A program made the position numbers and the translations under genes. A stretch of DNA of 64,000 nucleotides. Origin: Pirellulales bacterium. Lineage in GTDB: Bacteria; Planctomycetota; Planctomycetia; Pirellulales; JADZDJ01. Below, one piece after another: positions 14,710 to 24,259 of this stretch. The notes below the pieces were generated by a model. That model was not told the origin of the DNA, searched no databases, and saw nothing but the letters and a program-made list of their open reading frames with translations. The stretch is from NCBI GenBank assembly GCA_035499655.1, contig DATJYL010000214.1:1-64000 (forward strand). The letters are read 5' to 3'. The first letter of the stretch is position 1. Each line of letters starts with the position of its first letter.

Positions 14710-15969
14710 ATGGTTCAGTCTGTTTTGTCGGCGCCCGACACGCCGTTGACCGCACAGCGGCCGGTCAACATCACTACGCCCGAGTTCAAAGCGCAGGCGT
14801 TTGAGTTTTACGCCCGGCTGCGGCGGGAAGCGCCGGTGTATCGGACGGTGCTGCCGGACAAAATGCCGGCGTGGATTGTTTCGCGCTATGACGACGTGGC
14901 CATGGTGCTGAAGGACGAGCGGTTTTCGAAAGAATTTCGCACGCTGTTCGAAAACAATCCGAATGTAAAACCGCCGTGGATTCCAAAAAGTTTGCTGCCG
15001 CTGGTGCGGCACTTGTTGCATACCGACCCGCCCGACCACACCCGGTTGCGGGCGTTGGTGCAGCAAGCGTTCAAACCGAGCTTCGTGGAAGGGCTGCGGC
15101 CGCGAATTGCGGAATTGGCCGGCGAATTGCTGACGGCGGCGAGCAAACAGCGTTCGTTCGATTTAGTCAGCCAATTTGCGCTGCCGATTCCCGCCATTGT
15201 GATTGCGGAAATGCTGGGAGTGCCACCGCGCGACCGCCATAAATTTCATCGCTGGACGGAATCGATGATCGCCAGCGGCGGTAAGCGCTTCCGCATGTTG
15301 CGTAGCCTGCCGGTCATTTGGCGGTTTAGCAATTATTTGCGTCGGCTGGTGACCATGAAGCGCGCCGCGCCGCAAGATGATTTGCTGAGCGCGCTGATCG
15401 CGGCCCAAGAGAATGGCCAAAAACTGACCGAAGACGAACTGGTATCCATGGGATTTGTGCTGCTGGTTGCCGGGCATGAGACGACCGTGAATTTGATCGG
15501 CAACGGCGTGGCGGCGCTGTTGGAACATCCGGATCAACTTTTCCGGCTGCGGCGGGAACCCGAGTTGATGAAGTCAGCCGTGGAAGAACTGCTGCGTTTC
15601 ACCAGTCCGGTGGAAACGGCAACTGAACGGTATACGAAGGAAAATGTGACGATTGCCGGCGTGACGATTCCGCGTGGGAATTTAGTGCTGGCGGCGATTG
15701 CGTCGGCGAATCGGGACGAACAGCATTTTGCCAATCCCGACGAGTTGGATTTGGGCCGCGAGCCGAACAAGCATTTGGCGTTTGGCCTGGGGCCGCATTA
15801 TTGCCTGGGAGCGCCGTTGGCGCGATTGGAAGCGCAAATTGCGATTGGGGCGCTCTTGCAGCGCACCGCCGACATTCGCTTGGCTGTGCCGCGAGAAAAA
15901 TTACGCTGGAATCGCGGGCTGATTTTGCGAGGGCTGAAATCGCTGCCGCTGGAAGTGAAATGGCGATGA
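14710..15969 (+). CDS. cytochrome P450
   Basis: A 419-residue heme monooxygenase of the soluble bacterial type. The oxygen-binding I-helix motif is AGHETT (near residue 255), the E-x-x-R motif follows in REPELMKSAVEELLR, and the heme-thiolate loop is FGLGPHYCLGAPLARLE with the cysteine near residue 361. There is no membrane anchor. The substrate is unknown, and no ferredoxin or reductase gene is adjacent, so electrons must come from partners encoded elsewhere. The start ATG follows AAGGAAG at a normal distance. Length is typical for the family. Confidence 0.93.
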   Translation: MVQSVLSAPDTPLTAQRPVNITTPEFKAQAFEFYARLRREAPVYRTVLPDKMPAWIVSRYDDVAMVLKDERFSKEFRTLFENNPNVKPPWIPKSLLPLVRHLLHTDPPDHTRLRALVQQAFKPSFVEGLRPRIAELAGELLTAASKQRSFDLVSQFALPIPAIVIAEMLGVPPRDRHKFHRWTESMIASGGKRFRMLRSLPVIWRFSNYLRRLVTMKRAAPQDDLLSALIAAQENGQKLTEDELVSMGFVLLVAGHETTVNLIGNGVAALLEHPDQLFRLRREPELMKSAVEELLRFTSPVETATERYTKENVTIAGVTIPRGNLVLAAIASANRDEQHFANPDELDLGREPNKHLAFGLGPHYCLGAPLARLEAQIAIGALLQRTADIRLAVPREKLRWNRGLILRGLKSLPLEVKWR

Positions 15970-15970
15970 A

Positions 15971-16008
15971 TAGAAAGGCAGAACGCAGAAGGCAGAATGC
16001 AGAAGGAT
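15971..16008. repeat. word repeat (GCAGAA type)
   Basis: The spacer after the P450 gene holds repeated words AGGCAGAA, CGCAGAA, GGCAGAAT and GCAGAAGG. It resembles the word arrays found between ribosomal genes later in the window. Confidence 0.5.
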
Positions 16009-16066
16009 GAAAACGGAGCAATGGCAGAAAGCGATTTGAGAGTCCGCGCCGATGCCATCGGCCGCT

Positions 16067-16810
16067 TTACATGTCGCATTCGTGCAACAATTCGCGGGTG
16101 ACGGGATTTTGCGGGGCCTCGAAAATTTGCTGTGGTGGACCACTTTCGGCCACACGTCCTTCGTGGAATACATGCACGGTTTTGGCAGCCCGGCGGGCGA
16201 AGCTCATGGCGTGCGTGACGACGATCATGGTTTGACCGCTGGCGGCTAAATCGGCCATGACGGCCAGCACTTCGGCGGTCATGCGCGGGTCGAGTGCACT
16301 GGTCGGCTCGTCGAACAGCATTGCCTTGGGCTGCATCGCCAAAGCACGGGCAATGGCCACGCGCTGCTGCTGGCCGCCGGAAAGCTTGTCGGGCCGCACG
16401 TCGATTTTTTCGACCAAGCCGACGCGCGCGAGCAATTTTTTGGCGCGATCGACAGCCTCGTCACGAGGCATGTTCAGCACTCGCAGCGGCGCTTCGATCA
16501 CGTTTCCCAACACCGTCAAATGCGGAAACAGATTGAACTGCTGAAACACCATGCCTAACTGCCGGCGGACAGCTCGGATGTTTTCTCGATCGCAGCGTTG
16601 TTGCGGACCACAGGATAAATTGCGATCGCCGACGAGCACCTGGCCGGCTTCAAACGAATCGAGACCGTTCAGGCAGCGCAAAAACGTGCTTTTTCCGCCG
16701 CCGGAGGGGCCGATAATGGCGGCCACTTCTCCCTCGGCCACGGCCAGGGATATACCGCGCAGCACCTGGAGCGACCCGTGCGATTTGTGCAAATCAATGG
16801 TTTCGATCAT
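16067..16810 (-). CDS. polar amino-acid ABC transporter, ATP-binding protein
   Basis: A 247-residue ATPase. Walker A is GPSGGGKST (residues 34-42), the signature is [15 protein letters not shown], Walker B is [12 protein letters not shown], and the switch His lies in VVTHAMSFA. These are the GlnQ/ArtP-type sequences that power uptake of polar amino acids. Its start codon overlaps the stop of the upstream permease gene as TAATG, so translation is coupled. Which amino acid is carried cannot be read. Confidence 0.92.
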   Translation of the reverse strand: MIETIDLHKSHGSLQVLRGISLAVAEGEVAAIIGPSGGGKSTFLRCLNGLDSFEAGQVLVGDRNLSCGPQQRCDRENIRAVRRQLGMVFQQFNLFPHLTVLGNVIEAPLRVLNMPRDEAVDRAKKLLARVGLVEKIDVRPDKLSGGQQQRVAIARALAMQPKAMLFDEPTSALDPRMTAEVLAVMADLAASGQTMIVVTHAMSFARRAAKTVHVFHEGRVAESGPPQQIFEAPQNPVTRELLHECDM

Positions 16811-18342
16811 TACTTCACCTCCCCAGCCAGGCGGCGTTCGCTCCAGCGGGCGAAGACGGAAAGGGGGAAGCTCATCAGCATGTACAGCACGGCGGTAATT
16901 GCGGCCAGCTGGACAATGGAGCCGGTGCTTTGGGCTAGAATTGAGTAACGCTTGGTCAATTCGACAATGGTGATGACTGAGCAGACCGAAGTGTCTTTGA
17001 ACAGGGCGATAAAATCGTTCGTCACCGGCGGAATGACAATTCGAAACGCCTGCGGCAAGATGATGCGGTTGATGGCTTGTGCTTGCGTCAACCCTAGCGC
17101 CAAGGCGGCTTCCATTTGTCCGCGCGGAATGGCTTGCAGTCCCGCTCGGTAGATTTCCGATTCGTAGGCCGAATAATTGATGGCCAGGCCCGCGATGCCC
17201 GCCACCAGCGCCGGCAATGCCAGGCCGATTTTAGGGAGCAAAAAGAAAATCACGAAGAGCTGCAACATCAGCGGCGTGCCGCGCAGCACTTCGACGTACA
17301 GACCCAGCGGCTTGGCAATGATTTTTGGCCCGTACAGCCGGCCGATGGCGACGCCAATGCCAATGGCAATCGCCAGTGGAAACGACACGACCGACAGGAA
17401 CACGGTCATGCCGGCGGCTTCCAGCAGCATCGGCAAGTTGCGGCCGAGCACCTGCCAGAAGGAAATGGGTTCGGCGGGCACGCCTTCGCCTGCTCCACGG
17501 AGCATGAGCATTTGGTAGCGGCCGTCCAAATCCCAGCGGTCGTACAGGGCTTTTAGGCGGCCATCGGCGATGATTTTCTTCAAGGCTTCGTCCAGGGCGG
17601 CCAGCAATTGGGGATCGTCACGGCCCACCAAGCCCACGTAGTATCCGCCTTGGGCCGGCCATTCGATCAAGTTCAATTCGGGAAAACGGTCGATGTAAAA
17701 ATTGGCCACGCAGTCGTCAGCCACCGTCGCATCCAGCACGCCGGTTTGCACGTGCTCCATGGGATCCGTATTGCCGGAATAGGAAATCACATCGATTTGA
17801 TAGCCCTCGTGATCGCGCAGCTCGGTCAGGTATTCCTCCGCTTCTGATCCGCCCAGGATGCCAATTTTCCAGGGGCCGCCGTCGGGTTTGGCGGTCTTCA
17901 GTTGCTTCCACGATTTGAGCGGGCCCTCGCCTTTGGCCATGAGTTGCAGGCCGAAAGCATAGTAGGGGCGCGTACATAAATAATTGGCCAAACGAGCAGG
18001 CGTGCGCTCAAAGCCGTTGAGCGCCAGGTCGATTTGGTTGTCGAGCATTTGGGGCAAATCTTCCCATTGCCCTTGATAGAACTTGGCTTTCACACCCAAT
18101 TCGGCGGCCAGCATGTCGGCCAGCTCGACTTCGAAGCCGATCAAATGCTCCGGATTTTTCGGATCAGGAAAGACGTACGGTCCGCCCCCTTCCTGATCGG
18201 CGCCCCAAATCAGCGTGCCGCGCTGGTGAATTTTTTCCAGCGCATCGGCGGCGGAGGCGCGGGTATTGAGAATCAAAACGATGCCGATCAAAACGAGCCA
18301 CACCGGGCGGCCAACGAATGCGAACGGTCGCAAATGTTTCAT
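16810..18342 (-). CDS. amino-acid ABC transporter, fused binding protein and permease
   Basis: A 510-residue fusion. After a signal peptide (PVWLVLIGIVLILNTRASA) residues about 35-265 form a family-3 solute-binding domain (RGTLIWGADQEGGGPYVF, then GFEVELADMLAAELGV). Residues about 290-505 form a HisM/GlnP-type permease with several membrane spans and the coupling loop ARALGLTQAQAI-like segment (EAALALGLTQAQAINRIILPQA). Tethering the binding domain to the permease removes the need for a free periplasmic protein. The ATG at 18342 follows GGGAGAG; an in-frame start 20 codons upstream is unlikely. The ATPase gene is coupled downstream. Confidence 0.9.
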   Translation of the reverse strand: MKHLRPFAFVGRPVWLVLIGIVLILNTRASAADALEKIHQRGTLIWGADQEGGGPYVFPDPKNPEHLIGFEVELADMLAAELGVKAKFYQGQWEDLPQMLDNQIDLALNGFERTPARLANYLCTRPYYAFGLQLMAKGEGPLKSWKQLKTAKPDGGPWKIGILGGSEAEEYLTELRDHEGYQIDVISYSGNTDPMEHVQTGVLDATVADDCVANFYIDRFPELNLIEWPAQGGYYVGLVGRDDPQLLAALDEALKKIIADGRLKALYDRWDLDGRYQMLMLRGAGEGVPAEPISFWQVLGRNLPMLLEAAGMTVFLSVVSFPLAIAIGIGVAIGRLYGPKIIAKPLGLYVEVLRGTPLMLQLFVIFFLLPKIGLALPALVAGIAGLAINYSAYESEIYRAGLQAIPRGQMEAALALGLTQAQAINRIILPQAFRIVIPPVTNDFIALFKDTSVCSVITIVELTKRYSILAQSTGSIVQLAAITAVLYMLMSFPLSVFARWSERRLAGEVK

Positions 18343-18537
18343 CAAACTCTCCCGCTGGCCGCGCAAGTTAGAAGTAAGTTGGAAGGTATCTCCGAATTGC
18401 AATTCGCGTCTATTTGCGTTTATTTGCGGCGAATGTCAAGCGGAGTCGGCAGATCGGTTAACTTGCCGAGCTGAAAAAGAGCGCGACAAACAACCGGCAA
18501 TAAGGATGGTTGATCGTTCCGTGACCGGCATCATCCC

Positions 18538-19188
18538 TCAACCGGCATCAATGTCTGTAATCAATGCTGAAGGCACGTTACAGGGTGGCGAGGTCGAAGA
18601 AAATCTCGGTACAGACAGCCGCTTGTCGAAGCGGTCGGATTCCGAAGATGCCTGCCACCAGGCGCTTAACCAGGTTTTCGCGAGGCAGCCAAACAGAAAT
18701 CCCACGAATGCCCCCAGCACTCCTGAGGAAGCCGATCCTAACAGCAGCCCTCGCAGCGAAACCTCGGCAGAATTCACGAGCACCCACTGACCGGCAACGC
18801 TGCCCATTACCCCGCCAATGACAGTCGTGGCTAGAATCATCCAGCCCAGCGGTGTTCGTTGGGAAAGGCGTGAAACCGAGTGTGGCTGGTCGAAACGCGC
18901 CGGAACGATGGCTGGATATTGCCCGGGCCCGGGCGAAGCCTCGCCGTTTCTGCCGTTGGCTGGCGTCCTGTAAGCCTCGTTTCGTAAACGGGTGCCTAAC
19001 ACGTTTCCGATCACATGCAGTCCGACGAGGGCTAATCCCACCATCAATCCGCATGATGCCAGCGGGCCAATTGCCTGGCACACAGCAAAGACCATAGCCA
19101 AGCAGCCCGTCGCCAAAAACATGGACCGCAACGTAAATTGCGGCAGCTTTGGCCGTGATTGCGGGTCGATGGAAGTGGGAAGAGCCAT
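18538..19188 (-). CDS. hypothetical membrane protein
   Basis: A 216-residue protein of unknown function. Hydrophobic spans lie at about residues 20-65 (LRSMFLATGCLAMVFAV and GLMVGLALVGLHVIGNVLG) and 115-185 (two Gly/Ala-rich spans ending GAFVGFLFGCLA). The motif QFTLRSMFLAT near the start is frequent at the N-terminus of small planctomycete membrane proteins. The ATG at 19188 is preferred over one 12 codons upstream because it matches that layout. A tiny open frame and an intrinsic terminator lie 105 bp upstream on the same strand, which may form an attenuator for this gene. Confidence 0.6.
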   Translation of the reverse strand: MALPTSIDPQSRPKLPQFTLRSMFLATGCLAMVFAVCQAIGPLASCGLMVGLALVGLHVIGNVLGTRLRNEAYRTPANGRNGEASPGPGQYPAIVPARFDQPHSVSRLSQRTPLGWMILATTVIGGVMGSVAGQWVLVNSAEVSLRGLLLGSASSGVLGAFVGFLFGCLAKTWLSAWWQASSESDRFDKRLSVPRFSSTSPPCNVPSALITDIDAG

Positions 19189-19292
19189 ATCCGCATTATA
19201 TGACCTGAACAAATGAACGACCAATATGGCTAGTCCTGACCAATGGGATTAAGCAAATGCCTCTTGTAGGCTGGCTTCCATTGGGCGGGCGC

Positions 19293-19326
19293 AAAAAAAC
19301 CCGCCAAGATCAAAGCGCTTGGCGGG
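19293..19326 (-). terminator. intrinsic terminator
   Basis: A 9-bp perfect stem, CCCGCCAAG with CTTGGCGGG, a nine-base loop and seven consecutive T on the minus strand. It lies between the 9-codon frame at 19407-19436 and the membrane protein gene, so it may end a short leader transcript. Confidence 0.85.
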
Positions 19327-19406
19327 CCGCCGTATTTGTCACGGCCAAGTACGAGGAGTAGGAAATTAGAGGAATTTTGCTGAGGAGTTGCCCACACAGC
19401 AACCTC

Positions 19407-19436
19407 TCAGGCTAGTCGACCCGGTGGATCTGTCAT
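19407..19436 (-). CDS. possible leader peptide (9 residues)
   Basis: ATG ACA GAT ... TGA encodes MTDPPGRLA. A perfect AGGAGG lies six bases upstream, the strongest ribosome-binding site seen in this part of the window. After the stop comes an imperfect hairpin (19383-19406, GAGGTTGC against GCAACTCCTC) and then the terminator. The two Pro codons followed by Gly and Arg could stall ribosomes. A leader-peptide attenuator for the membrane protein downstream is the natural reading; a chance site is possible. Confidence 0.4.
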   Translation of the reverse strand: MTDPPGRLA

Positions 19437-20132
19437 GATTGCCCTCCTGTGCAAGTGATAATCAACGATTGAACCATGGGCGATTTTGGAAACGGCGTGC
19501 ACGCCACGGTTCTTGGTATCAAAAATGAGTCCAAAGTGTCAATAATTTTTCGTGCCTCCGATGGGGCATCCCGCAGATTTCCACCGTTTTAAGTTCATGT
19601 GGAAACAATTGTCGTGAGTTTGCGGCCAGTGTTTTGCTTTCAGAAGATTTTGGAGTTTTCGCGTCTCAAAAGCGAATCAGCAATCTCTCATTTCGAGACG
19701 ACGGCTTCAATTTGGGTAACATTTCACCGCTTGTGATTCGGAAGCGCAAGCATGAAGAAATACAGCATCTGCAATCATGGCCAAAGGTTACATCACCTCT
19801 CGAGTTTTGGGCTGTTGATTTGGTATAGCGCTTGCGTTCATAGAGATACAACTCAGCAATTTCTAAATATCCATGGGAGGTGTTCTCGCGAGCATTGGAT
19901 TAGGACTACCAACCGTGCAAGTCGCCGAAATACAAATCGATTAACCGCCGGATTTGCGAACGGTTGCAGAGCCGAAACGGCCACTGTTTTAACGGAATGA
20001 TGACTGCGAAAAAACGTGGTAACCGGGAACAGAATGAGGCGAACACGAGAAGAGGCTTGACCCGGGCGTGGAAGGTTTTCGCAGCTCAGTGACGTACAGC
20101 TCCTGATACAGCCTTCGCGTCCTGGCTTTCCA
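19437..20132. other. gene-free region
   Basis: About 700 bp without a convincing gene. The few short frames lack ribosome-binding sites and protein-like composition. The stretch contains AT-rich parts around 19520-19560 and 19650-19760 and no recognised RNA family. Confidence 0.4.
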
Positions 20133-20175
20133 GGGGGCGGCCTCGGTGCCAGCCGGGACCGCCCCCGATATTTTT
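20133..20175 (+). terminator. terminator-like hairpin upstream of the sigma gene
   Basis: GGGGGCGG (20133-20140) pairs with CCGCCCCC (20159-20166), with further pairing inside the loop, and is followed by GATATTTTT. It may end an unrecognised short transcript or insulate the sigma factor gene. Confidence 0.55.
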
Positions 20176-20197
20176 ACGCCGCATTCTTCTCGTCGTT

Positions 20198-20276
20198 CTG
20201 TCTACGACTGTCTACGAATATACATTCTTTGCGCACCCGTTCTTTTTGGTCATGAAGGCCAAGTTTTGGTCATGAA
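20198..20276. repeat. two sets of tandem direct repeats before the sigma gene
   Basis: CTGTCTACGA occurs twice with no gap (20198-20217). TTTTGGTCATGAA occurs twice 20 bp apart (20244-20256 and 20264-20276). A 20-bp spacing is close to two helical turns, which suits binding of a dimeric regulator 60-90 bp upstream of the start codon. Confidence 0.55.
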
Positions 20277-20335
20277 AGTCGATGTCAGGTGTCGTATTCA
20301 CAGCGAACAAATGATCGCACAGGGGAGTCAAACCG

Positions 20336-22612
20336 ATGATCAATCAAATTCCGGGCACCCCAACAAACGCTCCAACCGATCGTCAACACAGCAAGAGCAA
20401 TGATGTCTCCAGATCGAAACCAGAAATACGGGAGCCAAAGTTTCCCATCGATTCGCCGGATCGGCCCGAACTCCGGCAAGAAATGGAACCAGCAGTCGCC
20501 CATGTGATGGAAGATATTAGGCGGTCGCCCGACTTTGGCGGCAACATCTCGTCGTCCAGCGATGCTCGCCGCACAAAGCATTTTCCAACAAAATTCCCTC
20601 GAAAAAACTTACAAGCGGGTCGAACCAAGGCAGATGTACATACCGTAACGAATTTAGAGGTTACAGGGGTGGCCAGACCCCCACTCACGTTGCCGCAAGA
20701 CAGCACGGGGGACAAAACTTGCGGCGAAAACACAACATTCAACATGCCTGTAAATCGAATTGTGGGAGGCGGCTTTTCGCCGCAAGCCATTCCTTTGTCG
20801 AAGGTTAAGCCGCCGTTGACGGGGACCAAAACTGTTGCGGCATTAGGCGTGCTTCAGGTGGAAGGCAAAGCGGGCGTTCAGTTTACCGCGGACCCAACCG
20901 CTGGCTCACCACCTCCCGATCAGGAGCAGCTTTTGGCAAAAACACACAAAACCGCCGGTCGTAAGCCTGCTTTGCGAGCCCCTACTCCGACACGTGGCCG
21001 AGGGCGCTTTTCGCGCTCTGGCCAAGCGCTGGCCTCCAACAAAAATGGTTCCCCGCGCACTGCGCACAGCAATGAGAGCGTCGATCGTCCCGGTTCCGGC
21101 TACGAAGATGGCCCCATGTTCGATGCCGACTTTGTCGAACTCGAAGATCAAGAAGTGGAGACTTCGGCTGAACCGGGCGAAGAGAGCGGCTCCGACAGCC
21201 AAATCGACGATCCGGTGCGAATTTATCTGATGCAAATGGGCGAAATTCCGCTGCTTTCGCGCGATCAGGAAATCGAATCGGCCAAGCGGATCGAAGGCAC
21301 CCGTCGCCGTTTTCGTCACTGCATGTTGGCCAGCGATTATCTGCTGCAAGGCGCCGTGGCACTGCTGGAAAAAGTGCGCGACGGACAATTACGGCTGGAT
21401 CGCACCATCGAAGTTTCCGTGACCAATACCGCCGGGAAAAAAAGGATTATGGCTCGCCTGGGCCCCAATCTGAACACGTTGATGAATTTGCTTCGCCGCA
21501 ACCGCGCCGATTTTCGCGTGGCCATCAGTCGCAGCACCCCGCTTTCCAAACGTCGCACCGCCTGGCATCGACTGGTAATCCGCCGCCACAAGGCCGTGCG
21601 GCTAATCGAAGAACTCAATTTACGCACCGGCCGTTTGCAACCGCTGCTCGATAAATTGGGGGAAATCTCCCGCCGAATGGTCATCATCCGCGATCAATTG
21701 GCCTCCGACGGAGGCGGGCAGCTTGGCTCGCAGGAAGAACTGCGTAGGGAATTGCATTACCTGATGCGAATTACCTTGGAAAGCCCCAGCTCGCTCAGCC
21801 GCCGCCGAATTCGCACCATCAACTTGCAGCATCAATACGACGAAGCCAAGCGAGTGCTTTCCGCCGGCAATTTGCGGCTGGTCGTGTCCATTGCCAAAAA
21901 ATATCGCAATCGCGGTTTGAGCTTTCTCGATTTAATTCAAGAGGGCAATACCGGACTGATGCGGGCCGTCGATAAATTCGAGCATGCTCGCGGGTATAAA
22001 TTTTCCACCTACGCTACGTGGTGGATCCGTCAGGCCATCACGCGGGCGATTGCCGATCAAAGCCGGACCATTCGTTTGCCCGTGCACATGATCGACACGA
22101 TGGGCAAAATTCGCACGGCCACCCGGGACCTGGTGCAGCAAACCGGCCGGGAACCCAGTGTGGAAGAAGCGGCCGATGCCGCCGGCCTTTCCATCGAAGA
22201 CACGCGCTGCATCATGAAAATCACGCGGCAGCCATTGTCGCTCGATCAGCCGATGGGAGACCACGACGACAGTTTCTTTGGCGAGTTTATCGAAGACCAT
22301 CGGGAAGACGATCCCTTGTATGATGTCAACCAGCAGTCGCTCAAAGATCGCATCAAGCAAGTGCTTGAAGAATTGAGCCATCGGGAGCGCGAAATTTTGA
22401 GGCTCCGCTACGGACTGGTCGATGGTTACGCTTACACGTTGGAGGAAGTCGGCCAAATTTTCTCCGTCACCCGGGAGCGCGTCCGGCAGATCGAAGCCAA
22501 AGCGGTTCGCAAACTGCAGCAGCCCTCCAAAAGCCGGGCCCTGGCGAGCTTTGTCGATCACCTGCCCGACGGATTGCCGCAAAACCCATCGGCCGAGGCT
22601 GAATCGGCGTAA
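20336..22612 (+). CDS. RNA polymerase sigma factor, RpoD/SigA type
   Basis: A 758-residue sigma-70. The conserved part starts near residue 293 with [21 protein letters not shown] (region 1.2) and continues through a non-conserved insert. Region 2 holds [24 protein letters not shown] and [18 protein letters not shown] (about 515-590), then come region 3 and the region 4 helix-turn-helix [21 protein letters not shown] (about 700-722). The first 290 residues are low-complexity and disordered, far longer than usual. The start follows AGGGGAG; a shorter product from the in-frame ATG at 21117 is conceivable. It may be the housekeeping sigma or a paralogue; the window cannot decide. Direct repeats upstream suggest regulated transcription. 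Confidence 0.9.
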   Translation: MINQIPGTPTNAPTDRQHSKSNDVSRSKPEIREPKFPIDSPDRPELRQEMEPAVAHVMEDIRRSPDFGGNISSSSDARRTKHFPTKFPRKNLQAGRTKADVHTVTNLEVTGVARPPLTLPQDSTGDKTCGENTTFNMPVNRIVGGGFSPQAIPLSKVKPPLTGTKTVAALGVLQVEGKAGVQFTADPTAGSPPPDQEQLLAKTHKTAGRKPALRAPTPTRGRGRFSRSGQALASNKNGSPRTAHSNESVDRPGSGYEDGPMFDADFVELEDQEVETSAEPGEESGSDSQIDDPVRIYLMQMGEIPLLSRDQEIESAKRIEGTRRRFRHCMLASDYLLQGAVALLEKVRDGQLRLDRTIEVSVTNTAGKKRIMARLGPNLNTLMNLLRRNRADFRVAISRSTPLSKRRTAWHRLVIRRHKAVRLIEELNLRTGRLQPLLDKLGEISRRMVIIRDQLASDGGGQLGSQEELRRELHYLMRITLESPSSLSRRRIRTINLQHQYDEAKRVLSAGNLRLVVSIAKKYRNRGLSFLDLIQEGNTGLMRAVDKFEHARGYKFSTYATWWIRQAITRAIADQSRTIRLPVHMIDTMGKIRTATRDLVQQTGREPSVEEAADAAGLSIEDTRCIMKITRQPLSLDQPMGDHDDSFFGEFIEDHREDDPLYDVNQQSLKDRIKQVLEELSHREREILRLRYGLVDGYAYTLEEVGQIFSVTRERVRQIEAKAVRKLQQPSKSRALASFVDHLPDGLPQNPSAEAESA

Positions 22613-22617
22613 TCTTC

Positions 22618-23679
22618 TTACGATAGCCATCCGTGCTCTCGGTACCATTGCGTCGTCTGTTCAATTCGAGCAGTGAGCGAAGCGCCGGGCACAAAGCCCA
22701 AATCGCGGCGCGCTTTTTCGGGCGAACAAATCCAATGTCCCGCCGATAATTCTCGGCCCCGGTCCAGATTCAAGTAACGGGGTCGGCGAGTGATACGACC
22801 AAGCAACTCTCCGCCGCCGGCGACCAGCCAAATGCTGGGCATCGGTAAGTGAATGGCCCAGGCGTAGGGACGATTCACGGTTCGGGCAATCATGCGGCCC
22901 AATTCCGCAAATAGGGGATGCTCGTCGGCCGCCAGGAAATAATATCCTCGGCCGCTGTTGGATAATGCCGTGCCGCTGGGATGCGCAATCTCCTCGACAT
23001 CGTTCGTTGGGCTGGGCGCCCGCAATCGTTCTCCACGTTCAGCCGCCGCAATCAAACCGTTGACAAGATCGGTCACATGAACAACCGACACGCGCCGTCC
23101 CACTCCGAGAACAAGAAACGAGCGGAATCGCCGAATGCTGCGAAACAGCGCCAGGCCTGTCCGGTCGCCGGGACCAAGCACAATGGGTGGGCGGACCACG
23201 GTGATGGGCGCCCTATTGGCTAATTTCTCCGCTGCCAATTCGCCGGCTCGTTTGCTCAACCCATAATGCGAAACCGGTCGCGGCAGATCGTCTTCCGTGC
23301 GCAACCGCTCCCGATCGGTCATCGGCCCCGCGGCCGCCAACGACGATACCTGCACGATCACCGGCGGCGTAGTACGGCGGGCACAGGCTTCGACCACGTG
23401 ACGAACGCCCGACTCATTGACGCGACAATATGCCGCTAAGCCGATGGCCTTGGTCAGTCCGGCCAAGTGGTAAACCACGTCGAGGCCGTTCATGGCCGCC
23501 GATAGCGTGTCGGGTTGGGTGACGTCGCCTGGAATCAATTCCGCGCCCAACTGCTGCAAGGGTCCGGCTGGAGAGGTGCTGCGCACCAGGCATCGCACGC
23601 CATCGCCGCGGGCTAACAGCGCGCCGACCAATTGCTGCCCAATGAATCCGCTTGCTCCGGTAACCAAAACACGCGCCAT
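22618..23679 (-). CDS. NAD-dependent epimerase/dehydratase (extended SDR)
   Basis: A 353-residue Rossmann-fold enzyme. The nucleotide-binding motif is TGASGFIG at residues 7-14, the acidic residue and GDVT follow near 52, the catalytic Ser is in VSSLAAAG, and the Tyr/Lys pair is YGLSK (near 139-143). Substrate preference cannot be read; sugar-nucleotide, steroid or flavonoid-type substrates are all known in the family. It converges on the sigma factor gene with a gap of only five bases, so the two transcripts probably overlap. Confidence 0.85.
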   Translation of the reverse strand: MARVLVTGASGFIGQQLVGALLARGDGVRCLVRSTSPAGPLQQLGAELIPGDVTQPDTLSAAMNGLDVVYHLAGLTKAIGLAAYCRVNESGVRHVVEACARRTTPPVIVQVSSLAAAGPMTDRERLRTEDDLPRPVSHYGLSKRAGELAAEKLANRAPITVVRPPIVLGPGDRTGLALFRSIRRFRSFLVLGVGRRVSVVHVTDLVNGLIAAAERGERLRAPSPTNDVEEIAHPSGTALSNSGRGYYFLAADEHPLFAELGRMIARTVNRPYAWAIHLPMPSIWLVAGGGELLGRITRRPRYLNLDRGRELSAGHWICSPEKARRDLGFVPGASLTARIEQTTQWYREHGWLS

Positions 23680-23746
23680 CGTTCATACCGATCGATACCA
23701 AAGACAGAAGAAATAATGTCGACCGCCGATTTCGGGGGGGCAGTCA

Positions 23747-24115
23747 TTACATACTCTTCTTCAACCTCACCGGCAAGCGGTCAATCTTGGCGGCCAGAAT
23801 AAAATCGTTCTCGGACAGGCCGCCGATGGCGTGGGTCCAAATCTCGATCCACACGTTACGATAGCCTTCCAGGTGCAAATCGGGATGGTGATTTTCCGCT
23901 TCGGCCAGTTGGGCCACCGCCTGGAAGAAATCGATTCCGGCCAAAAAATCTTTGACAATCCAGCTTTTGCGAATTCGTTGGGCGTCGTGGGTCAATCGCC
24001 AACCAGAGAGGTTTTTCAGTTGCGTTTCGGCGTCTGCACGATTGTACTTGGGCTTGCCTTCTTCGCAGGAAGCGCATTTCTTGGTGACGAGTTGATCGGC
24101 GGTTTGTGCTGGCAT
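23747..24115 (-). CDS. phhB: 4a-hydroxytetrahydrobiopterin dehydratase
   Basis: A 122-residue pterin-4a-carbinolamine dehydratase that would recycle the pterin cofactor of aromatic amino-acid hydroxylases. The active-site motif is ENHHPDLHLEGYRNVWIEIWTHAIGGLSENDF (residues about 73-104), with the diagnostic His-His-Pro-Asp. An N-terminal extension holds a C-x-x-C pair (KKCASCEEG) whose role is unknown. No hydroxylase gene is nearby. Confidence 0.88.
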   Translation of the reverse strand: MPAQTADQLVTKKCASCEEGKPKYNRADAETQLKNLSGWRLTHDAQRIRKSWIVKDFLAGIDFFQAVAQLAEAENHHPDLHLEGYRNVWIEIWTHAIGGLSENDFILAAKIDRLPVRLKKSM

Positions 24116-24259
24116 AGATCACCTCATAATAAAAAAATGATTGTCGACTCAGTCGGCGATTCTTTGGAAAAGCACACAAAAGTCGTGCCCTGAATCATAC
24201 CGTGCCCGCGCTCGGCTCTACGGGCACTATTCTCGCAAAGAAAGCCGCTGAAGCAAGAA

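Noticed and set aside
23492-23716. Possible small gene opposite the epimerase start
   Set aside because: No ribosome-binding site and it mirrors the codon pattern of the epimerase.
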